NCBI RefSeq assembly: GCF_036178145.1
Contig: NZ_CP108067.1
Span: 4,774,001 to 4,838,000, forward strand
Reading direction: 5' to 3'
Source: Streptomyces sp. NBC_00273
GTDB lineage: Bacteria > Actinomycetota > Actinomycetes > Streptomycetales > Streptomycetaceae
Length of the DNA: 64,000 bases
Numbering within the stretch: position 1 is the first letter of the stretch; each line of letters opens with the position of its first letter. A program made the translations under genes and the position numbers. The notes under the pieces are model-generated. The model saw nothing but the letters and a program-made list of their open reading frames with translations, did not search any database and was not told the DNA's origin. Shown one piece after another: positions 1 to 9,486 of the stretch.

Positions 1-4
1 GGAC

Positions 5-499
5 GTGGAGTTCGACGTCACCATCGAGATCCCCAAGGGTTCGCGGAACAAGTACGAGGTGGACCACGAGACCGGCCGGATCCGTCTGGACCGTCGCCTC
101 TTCACCTCGACCAGCTACCCGGCCGACTACGGCTTCGTCGAGAACACCCTCGGCGAGGACGGCGACCCGCTGGACGCGCTGGTCATCCTTGACGAGCCGA
201 CCTTCCCGGGCTGCCTGATCAAGTGCCGCGCCATCGGCATGTTCAACATGACGGACGAGGCGGGCGGCGACGCCAAGCTGCTGTGCGTGCCGGCCTCCGA
301 CCCGCGTGTGGAGCACCTGCGCGACATCCACCACGTGTCCGAGTTCGACCGCCTGGAGATCCAGCACTTCTTCGAGGTCTACAAGGACCTGGAGCCGGGC
401 AAGTCGGTCGAGGGCGCGAACTGGGTCGGCCGCACCGAGGCCGAGGCCGAGATCGAGGCCTCGTTCAAGCGCCTCGAGGCCCAGGGCGGCCACCACTGA
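5..499 (+). CDS. ppa: Inorganic pyrophosphatase (family I, soluble)
   Basis: Hydrolyses cytoplasmic PPi to two phosphates, pulling biosynthetic reactions forward. The 164-residue length fits bacterial family I enzymes. The metal-binding signature GDPLD is at residues 53-57, and the active-site region around YPADYGF (residues 38-44) is intact. Translation begins with GTG and [12 protein letters not shown], as in known streptomycete enzymes, so the protein appears complete although its ribosome binding site lies outside the window. A stem-loop follows the stop. A membrane PPase is encoded at 40336-42738, so the strain has both kinds. Confidence 0.97.
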   Translation: MEFDVTIEIPKGSRNKYEVDHETGRIRLDRRLFTSTSYPADYGFVENTLGEDGDPLDALVILDEPTFPGCLIKCRAIGMFNMTDEAGGDAKLLCVPASDPRVEHLRDIHHVSEFDRLEIQHFFEVYKDLEPGKSVEGANWVGRTEAEAEIEASFKRLEAQGGHH

Positions 500-552
500 G
501 CTCGCGCTCGGCGGTAACGGGCCGGGGCATCGCCCCGCGCCCCTCGTGACAT

Positions 553-585
553 GGCGGGCGGTATCCCACGGGGATGCCGCCCGCC
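553..585 (+). terminator. Stem-loop terminator after ppa
   Basis: A 15-bp stem (553-567 with 571-585, one G-T wobble) closes an ACG loop 54 bp after the ppa stop. There is no U-run, which is common in this GC-rich group. Confidence 0.7.
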
Positions 586-761
586 GTCGCGTTCGCGGGC
601 CGGTGTGGCGGGCGCGGCCGGGTGTGCGCCGGGTCCGTGCCCGGTCCGTGCCGGGGTGCGGTGGGCGTGTGGTGGGCATGCGCTGGGTGTGCGCTGGGTG
701 TGCGGCGGGAGGAAACGATTCCGCATACTGATACCCCGGGTGATCACGGACTGGAGGACGC

Positions 762-2402
762 GTGGCGGAGGCCGACGGGGCAGAGGACAGGAAGCCCCAG
801 TCCGACGAGGCGCACAGCGCCTTCACGCCGCCGCCCGGCATGGAGCCGGACGTTCCCGAGGAGGACCAGCCCACCTCGGAATTCGCCCGTCCGGCGGGCG
901 CCGATCCGGTGCAGCCCGAGCCCGAGGGGTCGGCCTTCGCCGCCCCGGCCACCTACCGGGCTGCGCAGTCCCCGCCCGCATACACCCCCGGCCAGGGCTT
1001 CCCCGTCGCGCAGATGAAGGAATCGCCCTGGCAGGACCGCATGCGCACGATGCTGCGCATGCCGGTCGACGTGCGGCCCGTACCGGAGCTCGTGCAGCGC
1101 CACAGCGAGACCGGGCCCGCCGTGGGCCGCGTGCTCGACCTGACCCTGCGCATCGGCGAGCTGCTGCTCGCGGGCGGTGAGGGCGCCGAGGACGTGGAGG
1201 CCGCGATGTTCGCGGTGGCCCGCTCGTACGGGCTGGACCGCTGCGAGCCGACCGTCACCTTCACCATGCTGTCGATCACCCACCACCCGTCGCTGGTGGG
1301 CGACCCGGTCACGGCCAGCCGGACCGTGCGCCGCCGCGGCACCGACTACAACCGGCTCGCGGCCGTGTTCCGGCTCGTGGACGACATCAGCGCCCACGAG
1401 ATCGACGTGACGCTGGAGGAGGCCTACCGGCGCCTCGCCGAGATCCGCCGCAACCGGCACCCGTACCCCGGCTGGATGCTCACGGCCTCCGCCGGACTGC
1501 TCGCCGGAGCCGCCTCCACCCTCGTCGGCGGCGGGGTGCTCGTCTTCTTCGCCGCTGCGATCGGCGCGGTGCTCGGTGACCGCCTGGCCTGGCTGTGCGC
1601 CGGACGCGGGCTGCCCGAGTTCTACCAGTTCGTGGTCGCCGCGATGCCGCCGGCCGCCCTCGGGGTCGCGCTCAACATGACGGGGATCGACGTCAAGGCC
1701 TCCGCCGTGATCACCGGTGGGCTGTTCGCGCTGCTGCCGGGACGGGCCGTGGTCGCGGCCGTGCAGGACGGCCTGACCGGCTACTACATCACCGCGTCGG
1801 CCCGGCTGCTGGAAGTCATGTACCTCTTCATCGGCATCATCATGGGCGTGCTGGTGGTGCTCTACGTGGGGCTGCAGTTCGACGCCTCGCCGCGGCCGGA
1901 GGAGGTCCTCCAGATCCAGCAGCGGCCGCTGATCCAGATCGCCGCCTCGATGGTGCTGGTGTTCACCTTCGCGATCCTGCTCCAGCAGGAACGCTCCACC
2001 GTGTGGATCGTGACGCTGAACGGCGCGGTCGCCTGGGTCACCTTCGGGGCCCTGCACTACGCGGGTGGCATCCCGCCCGTCCCGTCCACGGCCATCGCGG
2101 CCGGGCTGGTGGGCCTCTTCGGGCAGCTCTTCTCCCGCTACCGCTTCGCCTCCGCCCTGCCGTACGTGACGGCCGCCATCGGCCCGCTGCTGCCCGGCTC
2201 GGCGGTGTACTACGGGCTGCTGCTGATCGCCGAGAACCGGTTGAACGAGGGCCTGGGCTCGCTGGTGAACGCCGCGGCCATCGCGCTGGCCATCGCGATC
2301 GGGGTCAACCTCGGATCGGAGGCCTCGCGGCTGTTCATGCGCATCCCGGGGGCCACGAGCGCCGCCAAGCGCCGCGCGGCCAAGCGGACCCGCGGCTTCT
2401 GA
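762..2402 (+). CDS. ThrE-family threonine/serine exporter-like membrane protein
   Basis: The 546-residue protein has a long hydrophilic, Pro/Glu-rich N-terminus (about 1-110), a soluble region with the conserved stretch around GEDVEAAM (about 140-235), then about ten hydrophobic segments to the end. This is the fused ThrE architecture: the DUF1212 half followed by the second membrane half. Characterised members export threonine and serine; the substrate here is inferred. The GTG start has GGAGG a few bases upstream. It stands alone between ppa and convergent dedA. Confidence 0.85.
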   Translation: MAEADGAEDRKPQSDEAHSAFTPPPGMEPDVPEEDQPTSEFARPAGADPVQPEPEGSAFAAPATYRAAQSPPAYTPGQGFPVAQMKESPWQDRMRTMLRMPVDVRPVPELVQRHSETGPAVGRVLDLTLRIGELLLAGGEGAEDVEAAMFAVARSYGLDRCEPTVTFTMLSITHHPSLVGDPVTASRTVRRRGTDYNRLAAVFRLVDDISAHEIDVTLEEAYRRLAEIRRNRHPYPGWMLTASAGLLAGAASTLVGGGVLVFFAAAIGAVLGDRLAWLCAGRGLPEFYQFVVAAMPPAALGVALNMTGIDVKASAVITGGLFALLPGRAVVAAVQDGLTGYYITASARLLEVMYLFIGIIMGVLVVLYVGLQFDASPRPEEVLQIQQRPLIQIAASMVLVFTFAILLQQERSTVWIVTLNGAVAWVTFGALHYAGGIPPVPSTAIAAGLVGLFGQLFSRYRFASALPYVTAAIGPLLPGSAVYYGLLLIAENRLNEGLGSLVNAAAIALAIAIGVNLGSEASRLFMRIPGATSAAKRRAAKRTRGF

Positions 2403-2573
2403 GCGCCCTGGTCCCTCCATCGGCACAAGCGTCGAGCCAGCGGCGCTGCGTCGAACGGGGGGTCCGTGACGTCGAGCACGGCCCGCAGACCCGCCGCGGC
2501 AAGCGATCGCATCACGGGCCACCCGGCCGTAGGCGGGAGCCGGGCCGGACGCGGCCCCCTACCGGGCACACGT

Positions 2574-2608
2574 ACGCCCCGGGGCCTCTGGTGGGCCTTC
2601 CGGGGCGT
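2574..2608. terminator. Stem-loop between convergent genes
   Basis: ACGCCCCGG (2574-2582) pairs with CCGGGGCGT (2600-2608). It lies in the 236-bp gap between the exporter and dedA stops and could serve both directions. No other feature is seen in the gap. Confidence 0.45.
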
Positions 2609-2638
2609 TACGGGCGGGCGGGGCGCCGCAGGCGGGCG

Positions 2639-3346
2639 TCAGCGCTTGGCGTGGCGGCCGCGCGTGCCCGGAGCCTGCGGGGCGGAGCCGTCGGCCACGG
2701 CCTCGGTCGCCTCGGCACCGGCGTTCGCCTTGCTCTCCTTGCGGGCCTTCAGCACCTCGAAGACCACCGGGATGACCGAGAGCAGGACGATGGCCACCAG
2801 GATCGACTCGACGTTCGTCTTGATGAACTCGATCTGGCCGAGCCAGTAGCCGGCGACCGTGACGCCCGCTCCCCAGCCGATGCCGCCGATGATGTTGTAG
2901 GTCAGGAAGGTGCGGTACTTCATCGTGCCGGCGCCCGCGACCATCGGGGCGAAGGTGCGGATGATCGGCACGAAGCGGGCGAGCACGATGGCCTTCGGGC
3001 CGTGCTTGTCCATGAACTCGTGCGCCTTGTCCAAGTTCTCCCGCTTGAAGAGCTTGGAGTTCGGCCGGTTGAAGAGCTTCGGCCCGAAGAACTTGCCGAT
3101 CATGTAGCCGACCTGGTCACCGATGATCGCGGCGGCCACGATCAGGGTGCAGACCAGCCACAGCGGCTGCTTGATGTACTGCCCGTCGGCGACCAGCAGG
3201 CCCGCCGTGAACAGCAGGGAGTCACCCGGGAGGAACGCGAAGAGTCCCGACTCGGCGAAGACGATGACCAGGATGCCGATCAGACCGAAGTGCGAGATCA
3301 GATAGTCCGGGGACAGCCACGTAGGGCCGAGCGCAAGCGTATACAC
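2639..3346 (-). CDS. DedA/SNARE-associated family membrane protein
   Basis: Integral membrane protein of about 235 residues. It carries the two DedA signatures: ESGLFAFLPGDSLLF in the first half and the arginine/proline motif RFVPIIRTFAPMVAG in the second. Family members are undecaprenyl-phosphate or phospholipid translocases/flippases; the substrate here is not determined. The C-terminus is a short charged tail ending RGRHAKR. GTG at 3346 is preferred, with AGGAG upstream. An in-frame TTG at 3400 would add 18 residues without a hydrophobic signal. Confidence 0.88.
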   Translation of the reverse strand: MYTLALGPTWLSPDYLISHFGLIGILVIVFAESGLFAFLPGDSLLFTAGLLVADGQYIKQPLWLVCTLIVAAAIIGDQVGYMIGKFFGPKLFNRPNSKLFKRENLDKAHEFMDKHGPKAIVLARFVPIIRTFAPMVAGAGTMKYRTFLTYNIIGGIGWGAGVTVAGYWLGQIEFIKTNVESILVAIVLLSVIPVVFEVLKARKESKANAGAEATEAVADGSAPQAPGTRGRHAKR

Positions 3347-3413
3347 GGGTTCCGGGCTCTCCTGGATCAGGGGTCGTGCTGCGGGACGGGCGGTTTTCAA
3401 TTATCAACGCACA

Positions 3414-3449
3414 CGACCCCCGCCCGGTTCCAGGCCCGGGAGGGGGTCG
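3414..3449 (-). terminator. Stem-loop after the TipA-like gene
   Basis: CGACCCCC-GCCCGG pairs with CCCGGG-AGGGGGTCG across a short loop, between the tipA stop and the dedA start on the same strand. It likely separates the two transcripts. Confidence 0.55.
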
Positions 3450-3466
3450 CTTGCGTGACATTCCGC

Positions 3467-4225
3467 TTACGCCTTGCGCACGCCGTTCGCCAGGATCGCG
3501 TCCCTCAGGTGCTCGGCGAGGCCCGGCTTCATCGCGTCGTAGAACGCCGTGAACCGCTCGTCCGCCACGTACATCTCACCGAGACACGCGTGCATCTCGT
3601 ACGAGCAGTCGTAGAACCACCTGTGGATGTGCAGGCGGTGCTCCTCGGCCAGGTCCATCGCGCGCTCGCCCTCGGCGGATTCACCCGCCTCCATGGCCGC
3701 CACGTACCGGCGGCCCCAGTCGGCGGACTCGTCCTGGATCCGCTGCCAGTCCTCCTTCGTGTACGAGGCCGCCCGGCGCTGCGACTCGGCGTACGCCTCG
3801 GTATCGCCCCAGCGCTCCTCGACCTCCTGCGCGTAACTCTCCGGGTCCTGCTCCCCGAAGACCTCGAACTTCTCCTCGGGCGTGAGGTTGATGCCCATCT
3901 TCTGCGCCTCCATGGCGTGCTCAACGGCCTTGGCCATCTGCTGGAGCCGGGCGATCCGGTCGGTCAGCAGGGCATGCTGCCGGCGCAGATGCTCCTGAGG
4001 ATCCGATTCCGGGTCGTCCAGCAGGACCGCGACCTCGTCGAGGGGGAAGCCGAGCTCCCGGTAGAACAGGATCCGCTGCAGCCGGTCCAGGTCGGCGTCG
4101 TCGTACCGCCGGTGTCCCGCGCCGCTGCGGCCGCTCGGGGAGAGCAGACCGATCTCGTCGTAGTGGTGCAGGGTGCGCACCGTGACCCCGGCGAAACCGG
4201 CGACCTGGCCCACGGAGTGGCCCAT
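3467..4225 (-). CDS. tipA: TipA-like MerR-family regulator (TipAL form)
   Basis: Thiopeptide-responsive MerR activator. The 252 residues nearly equal the 253 of S. lividans TipAL. Residues 1-70 form the MerR winged helix with VRTLHHYDEIGLL, residues 76-108 the linking coiled coil, and 110-252 the TipAS antibiotic-recognition domain. Cys207 and Cys214 in YDCSYEMHACLGEMY match the cysteines of TipAL, where thiopeptide capture is established. The ATG at 4225 follows AGAGGAGGGAAGAG; an upstream in-frame start lacks one. It is probably autoactivated through the palindromic promoter just upstream. It transcribes away from nearby ABC genes but shares their strand. Confidence 0.93.
   Translation of the reverse strand: MGHSVGQVAGFAGVTVRTLHHYDEIGLLSPSGRSGAGHRRYDDADLDRLQRILFYRELGFPLDEVAVLLDDPESDPQEHLRRQHALLTDRIARLQQMAKAVEHAMEAQKMGINLTPEEKFEVFGEQDPESYAQEVEERWGDTEAYAESQRRAASYTKEDWQRIQDESADWGRRYVAAMEAGESAEGERAMDLAEEHRLHIHRWFYDCSYEMHACLGEMYVADERFTAFYDAMKPGLAEHLRDAILANGVRKA
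3896..3911 (-). promoter_or_regulatory. Internal RBS and start for a TipAS-like short protein
   Basis: On the minus strand GGAGG (3907-3911) is followed after 8 bases by ATG (3898-3896), codon 110 of the tipA frame. The encoded MGINLTPEEKFEVFG matches the known TipAS N-terminus. A second 143-residue product lacking the DNA-binding domain is therefore expected. Confidence 0.75.
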
Positions 4226-4256
4226 CTCTTCCCTCCTCTGCTTGCGTACGCCCTTC

Positions 4257-4287
4257 ACTGTGGTTCCTCACGTCGCGTGAGGTGCAA
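4257..4287 (-). promoter_or_regulatory. MerR-type promoter/operator of tipA
   Basis: On the minus strand -35 TTGCAC (4287-4282) and -10-like CACAGT (4262-4257) are separated by 19 bp, the overlong spacing typical of MerR-activated promoters. The spacer holds the palindrome CCTCACG-TCG-CGTGAGG (4266-4282). It strongly resembles my memory of the ptipA promoter. Confidence 0.75.
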
Positions 4288-4301
4288 GTCCTCTTCGGCG
4301 G

Positions 4302-5080
4302 CTACTTGCTCAGTCCCCGGTAGCGGCCCACCGCCAGCGGGAAGAAGACCGCGAGCAGCAGGAGCGGCCAGGCGACCGCCAGCAGGGCCGCGTGGTCGGC
4401 GGCCCACGACGGCGCGGCCGCGGCCGGGTTGCCGAACAGGTCGCGGACGGCCGTGGCCGTCGCCGAGAGCGGATTCCATTCCACCACCGCTCCCAGCCAG
4501 CCCGGCATCGACTCCGGCGTGGCGAACGCGTTGGACAGGAAGCCCACCGGCCACACCAGGATCTGCACCGCCTGCACCAGCTCCGGACGGCCGGCGACCA
4601 TGCCGAGCCAGATCCCGATCCACAGCATCGCGAAGCGCAGCAGCAGGAGCAGCCCGAAGGCGAGCAGCGCGGCCGCCGCGCCGCCGTGCCAGCGCCAGCC
4701 GAGCAGCAGCCCGACCGCGGCGAGGACCGCCAGCCCCACCGCCGACTGGAGCATGTCGGCGGCGCTGCGGCCGACCAGGACCGCCGACGAGGACATCGGC
4801 ATGGCGCGGAAGCGGTCGATCACCCCCTTGTTCAGGTCCTGGGTGACGGCCGTCAGGGTGGCCTCCAGCCCGAAGGCCATCGTGAGGGCGAGCATCCCCG
4901 GGACCAGGAACTCGACGTACTCGCCGTCGATCCCGCGCCCGCCGCCCACCAGGAAGCCGAACATCAGCAGCATCATCACGGGGAAGACGAGGCCGACGAC
5001 CACCTGGACCGGCTGCCGCGCCCAGTGGGCGAGCTCGCGCCGGGTCATCGTCCAGGAGTCCGAGACCACCCATGCCGCGC

Positions 5081-5084
<4 letters not shown>
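4302..5084 (-). CDS. ABC-2 type transporter permease (DrrB-like)
   Basis: Membrane half of an export ABC system; 260 residues with six predicted hydrophobic helices. After an N-terminal amphipathic segment, the conserved extracellular/helix motif [13 protein letters not shown] and the [16 protein letters not shown] loop typify the daunorubicin-resistance permease family. Its ATG overlaps the ATPase stop by 4 bases (ATGA), so translation is coupled. The substrate cannot be read from sequence; export of a drug or lipid-like compound is the usual role. Confidence 0.9.
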
Positions 5085-6013
<929 letters not shown>

Positions 6014-6020
6014 TCCTCAC

Positions 6021-6036
6021 TAATCAAGCTTGACTA
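6021..6036. promoter_or_regulatory. Operator O1 of the PadR-ABC unit
   Basis: TAATCAAGCTTGACTA, an imperfect palindrome just upstream of the ATPase RBS. It matches the reverse complement of the site at 6071-6086 at 15 of 16 positions. It lies downstream of the predicted promoter, where a bound repressor would block elongation. Confidence 0.7.
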
Positions 6037-6048
6037 CCAGGATCCGCA

Positions 6049-6086
6049 AAGGTAGTGCCCGCTCGCGGGCTAGTCAAACTTGATTA
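6049..6086 (-). promoter_or_regulatory. Promoter of the ABC operon with operator O2
   Basis: On the minus strand -35 TTGACT (6077-6072) and -10 TACCTT (6054-6049) are 17 bp apart. The -35 hexamer lies inside TAGTCAAACTTGATTA (6071-6086), the second operator copy, which also overlaps the padR stop codon (6084-6086). The spacer contains the inverted repeat GCCCGC-GA-GCGGGC. Confidence 0.65.
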
Positions 6087-6698
6087 GGCGTAGGGGTTCT
6101 CCTGGCCCTCCGCCAGCACCCCCACGAACGGTTCGCCGCCCTCGCCCGCGAAGGAGTACGCGCCCCCCTCGATCCGGGCGACCAGCCCCCGCGTCCACTC
6201 CGCCTCCGCGTCCGCGGAGTGGACCCACATGTGCATGATCTCGCCGATGTGGCCCAGCGCCTCCGGGCCGCCCTCCGGCGTGTAGTAGTCCGTCACCGAC
6301 GACCGCCAGAGCGCCAGCTTCGCCATCCGCTCCCGGAGCAGCGCGAGCACTTCTTCCCGCGGCAGGTCGACCATGAAGCCGATCGCCGCCGACAGCACGT
6401 CCGTCTTCTGGTCGTACGCCGCGAGGGCCTCGCGCAGCAGCCGGAAGTACTCCTCGCGGCCGGCGTCCGTCACCTCGTACTCGGTCCGCGGCGGCCCGCC
6501 CGCTGCGCTCGGCCCCACCTCGTGCGCGTGCAGGACGCCCTGCTTCGCCATCTGCTTGAGCGCGTGGTAGATCGATCCGGGCTTGGTGTTCGACCACTCG
6601 TGGGCGCCCCAGTACTCCAGGTCGTTGCGTACCTGGTATCCGTGGGCCCGCCCGTGCTGGCGGACCGCACCGAGGACAAGAAGCCGGATCGCTGACAT
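6084..6698 (-). CDS. PadR-family transcriptional regulator
   Basis: Likely repressor of the downstream ABC exporter; 204 residues. The N-terminal winged helix (about 1-85) has LLVLGAVRQHGRAHGYQVRNDL and the YHALKQMAKQGVL recognition region. The C-terminal Vir-type alpha-helical dimerisation domain follows. PadR proteins commonly repress neighbouring transporters and are released by the exported drug. Two matching palindromes between this gene and the ATPase support that. The ATG start is plausible, though the RBS is weak. The DinB-like gene ends 24 bp upstream on the same strand. Confidence 0.9.
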   Translation of the reverse strand: MSAIRLLVLGAVRQHGRAHGYQVRNDLEYWGAHEWSNTKPGSIYHALKQMAKQGVLHAHEVGPSAAGGPPRTEYEVTDAGREEYFRLLREALAAYDQKTDVLSAAIGFMVDLPREEVLALLRERMAKLALWRSSVTDYYTPEGGPEALGHIGEIMHMWVHSADAEAEWTRGLVARIEGGAYSFAGEGGEPFVGVLAEGQENPYA

Positions 6699-6722
6699 GG
6701 GGCCAGGCTAAGCCCCTGCCGT

Positions 6723-7235
6723 CTAGCCCATCGCCTTGGTGCCGTCGAGGGACTCGCGGACGATGTCGGCGTGGCCCGCGTGCCGGGCGAACTCCTCCAC
6801 CAGGTGCAGGAGCATCCAGCGCATCGAGACCTTGGCGTCCTTGGGGAACCAGGGCGCCGGCGGGAGAGGGAAGGTCGCGTCCAGGCTCGGGAGGGCGGCG
6901 ACGAAGGCCGCCGTCTGCTCCGCGACCTCGTCCCAGAAGGCGAGGACCGACGGGATCGACTCGCCGTCGACCAGCCGGAAGGCCTCGCCCCAGGTCTCCT
7001 GGGTGCGCTCCCTTTCGTTCGGCGCCTGCTGGGCGAGGCGCAGCCAGTTCAGCTCGACCTCGGCCACGTGCTTGAGCAGACCGGACAGGGTGAGCTCGCT
7101 GACGCTGGGGCGGCTCGCGGCCTGCGCCTCGCTGAGCCCGAGGAGCGATTCGCGGATCGCCGTGCGCTGGGCCTCGACGAAGGCGAGGAGGGTGCCGCGC
7201 TCGTCGCCGAGGACTTCGGGGGAGATCTGAGCCAT
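6723..7235 (-). CDS. DinB/DUF664-like protein
   Basis: 170 residues. The helical bundle with His in LLKHVAEVELNWLRL and the closing MLLHLVEEFARHAGHADIVRE motif fit the DinB/DUF664 mycothiol-S-transferase-like superfamily, in which three histidines hold a metal. Some relatives transfer mycothiol or protect against thiol-reactive compounds; the substrate here is unknown. ATG at 7235 (MAQISPE) with AAGGCGG upstream is chosen over a longer frame start at 7289 that runs into the upstream terminator. It may be cotranscribed with padR. Confidence 0.8.
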   Translation of the reverse strand: MAQISPEVLGDERGTLLAFVEAQRTAIRESLLGLSEAQAASRPSVSELTLSGLLKHVAEVELNWLRLAQQAPNERERTQETWGEAFRLVDGESIPSVLAFWDEVAEQTAAFVAALPSLDATFPLPPAPWFPKDAKVSMRWMLLHLVEEFARHAGHADIVRESLDGTKAMG

Positions 7236-7263
7236 GACCGACCGCCTTATGCGTGAGGTGTCT

Positions 7264-7288
7264 TGTCGGGGGGCTCCTCCCCCCGACA
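7264..7288 (-). terminator. Terminator after the PBP2 gene
   Basis: TGTCGGGGGG (7264-7273) and CCCCCCGACA (7279-7288) form a perfect 10-bp stem with a 5-base loop, 50 bp past the PBP2 stop on the minus strand. Confidence 0.7.
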
Positions 7289-7337
7289 CGACACACGCTA
7301 CGGAGCCTTGCGGTCAGATCCTGTCCTCATTGGCCGG

Positions 7338-9425
7338 TCAGTTGCCTTCGATCTCCCCGTCGGGGCGGATCGCCGGCAGGGCGGTGGCGGGCTGCGGGAG
7401 CAGGGCCTTGGAGAGGTCCTGCTTGCCCGTCGGGTCGAGCCCGTACATCGCCTCGTAGATGTTGCGGACCGCCGGTCCTGAGGCACCCGAGCCGGTGCCG
7501 CCCTGGGAGATCGTCATGACGATCGAGTAGTCCTCGGTGTACGAGGCGAACCACGAGGTCGTCTGCTTGCCCTGGACCTCGGCCGTACCCGTCTTGGCGT
7601 GCATCGGGATCTGCTTCTGCGGCCAGCCGCCGAAGCGCCAGGCCGCGCTGCCGTTGGTGGCCACGCCCGCCAGGGCCTCGTCGATGTCGTCGCGGGTCTT
7701 CGCGTCCATCGGCAGCTTGCCCTGCTCCTTCGGCGCGATCTCCTGGACCGACGTGCCGTCGGCACTGACGATCGCCTTGCCGATGCTGGGCTGGTGGAGC
7801 GTGCCGCCGTTGGCGATGGCCGCGTAGACGGAGGCCATCTGGATCGGAGTGACGAGCGTGTCGCCCTGGCCGATCGAGTAGTTGATGGCGTCGCCCTCAC
7901 GCATCTGGTTGCCCTGGCGGCAGTTCTCGTAGGCGATCTTCTCGGCGAAGGAGCCGTTCTTCTTGCCGTCGCGGCACCAGGCGTCCTTGTTCGCGTCGAA
8001 GAAGTCCTGCTTCCACTTCCGGTCGGGGACCCGGCCGGGGACCTCGTTCGGCAGGTCGATGCCGGTGCGCTTGCCCAGCCCGAACTCGTGGGCGGTCTTC
8101 AGGAACCAGTCCTTCGGGTCCTTCTTCGGCTTGATGCCGCCGTCCTTCTTCCACTCCTGGTCCGCGAGGGCGTAGTAGACGGTGTCGCAGGAGACCTCCA
8201 GCGCCCGACCGATGGTGATGTCACCGTGGCCCTGCGACTCGAAGTTCGTGAAGGTCTGGTTGCCGACCGAGTACGAGCTGGGGCAGGGGTAGCGGTTGTT
8301 GAACGGGTACCCGGCGTTGACCGCGGCCGTCGAGGTGACCACCTTGAAGATGGAGCCCGGCGCCGCTTGGGCCTGGATGGCCCGGTTCAGCAGCGGGTAG
8401 TTCGACTGCTTGTCGGTCAGGCCGGCGTAGTCCTTGGCGGAGATGCCGCCCACCCAGGCGTTGGGGTCGTACGTCGGGTTCGAGGCCATCGCCACGACCC
8501 GGCCGGTCTTGGTCTCCATCACCACGACGGCGCCCGAGTCGGCCTCGTAGTTGCGGCCGGTGTTCTTGTCCCGGACCTTGCGGGCCTCGACCATCGCGTT
8601 GTTCAGCTCGCGCTCGGCGACCGCCTGCACCCGGGAGTCGATCGAGGTCACGATGTTCGAGCCGGGCCTCGCCGGGTCGGTCTGGCCCTGGCCGATGACC
8701 CGGCCGAGGTTGTCCACCTCGTAGCGGGTGATGCCCGCCTTGCCGCGCAGCTCCTTGTCGTACGTGCGCTCCAGGCCGGAGCGGCCGACCTGGTCGGAAC
8801 GCAGGTACGGCGAGTCCGACTTCTTCGCCTTGGCGATCTCCTCGTCGGTGACCGGCGAGAGGTAGCCCAGCACCTGGGAGGTGTTGGCCGCGTCCGGAGC
8901 CGCGTAACGGCGCAGGGCGGTCGCCTCGGCCGTGATGCCCGGGAAGTCCTCGGGGTGCTCGCGGATCTGCAGGGCCTGCTCGGTGGTGGCCTCGTCACTG
9001 ACCGGGATCGGCTGGTAGGGAGAACCGTTCCAGCAGGGCTGCTTGGTCTTGGCGTCGCAGAGCCGGACCTTGTCGATGACCTCCTGGGCGTCCATGCCCA
9101 GCACCCCGGCGAGCCGGGTCAGCACGGACTTGCCCCGGTCCTTCATGGTCAGCAGCTCGGTGCGGCTGGCGGAGACCACGAGGTGGGTCGCGTTGTCGGC
9201 GAGCGGGATCCCGCGCGAGTCCAGGATCGAGCCGCGCACGGCGGGCTGGACCACCTGCTGGACGTGGTTGTTCTTCGCCTCGTCCGTGTACTCCGAGCCA
9301 TTGCGTATCTGGAGGTACCACAGGCGTCCGCCCAGCGTGAGCAACAGCGAGAAGACCACGATCTGGATGACGACGAGACGGTTCTGGACCCGAGGGGTCC
9401 GGCCGGTCTCCGGTATGTTGCTCAA
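7338..9425 (-). CDS. mrdA: Penicillin-binding protein 2 (class B transpeptidase)
   Basis: Cell-wall transpeptidase of 695 residues. It has one N-terminal membrane anchor (about 16-38), the PBP dimer domain, then the transpeptidase domain with SIFK (Ser358-Lys361), SCD (412-414, the PBP2 form of SxN) and KTG (611-613). Two cysteine-containing insertions flank the second motif. The start is TTG with GGGGGAGAACGAG in front. It is a monocistronic paralogue rather than part of an mre cluster, so it probably serves a specialised phase of growth or sporulation. The symbol is by family only. Confidence 0.9.
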   Translation of the reverse strand: MSNIPETGRTPRVQNRLVVIQIVVFSLLLTLGGRLWYLQIRNGSEYTDEAKNNHVQQVVQPAVRGSILDSRGIPLADNATHLVVSASRTELLTMKDRGKSVLTRLAGVLGMDAQEVIDKVRLCDAKTKQPCWNGSPYQPIPVSDEATTEQALQIREHPEDFPGITAEATALRRYAAPDAANTSQVLGYLSPVTDEEIAKAKKSDSPYLRSDQVGRSGLERTYDKELRGKAGITRYEVDNLGRVIGQGQTDPARPGSNIVTSIDSRVQAVAERELNNAMVEARKVRDKNTGRNYEADSGAVVVMETKTGRVVAMASNPTYDPNAWVGGISAKDYAGLTDKQSNYPLLNRAIQAQAAPGSIFKVVTSTAAVNAGYPFNNRYPCPSSYSVGNQTFTNFESQGHGDITIGRALEVSCDTVYYALADQEWKKDGGIKPKKDPKDWFLKTAHEFGLGKRTGIDLPNEVPGRVPDRKWKQDFFDANKDAWCRDGKKNGSFAEKIAYENCRQGNQMREGDAINYSIGQGDTLVTPIQMASVYAAIANGGTLHQPSIGKAIVSADGTSVQEIAPKEQGKLPMDAKTRDDIDEALAGVATNGSAAWRFGGWPQKQIPMHAKTGTAEVQGKQTTSWFASYTEDYSIVMTISQGGTGSGASGPAVRNIYEAMYGLDPTGKQDLSKALLPQPATALPAIRPDGEIEGN

Positions 9426-9486
9426 CTCGTTCTCCCCCGGGCGGCTTCCTACGCCCGGCCGAGTCTAGGGGTGCGGCCCCGAAGAC

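Noticed and set aside
1595..4846. Plus-strand open frame of 1083 codons
   Set aside because: It runs across the exporter, antisense dedA, tipA and the permease without any family motif.
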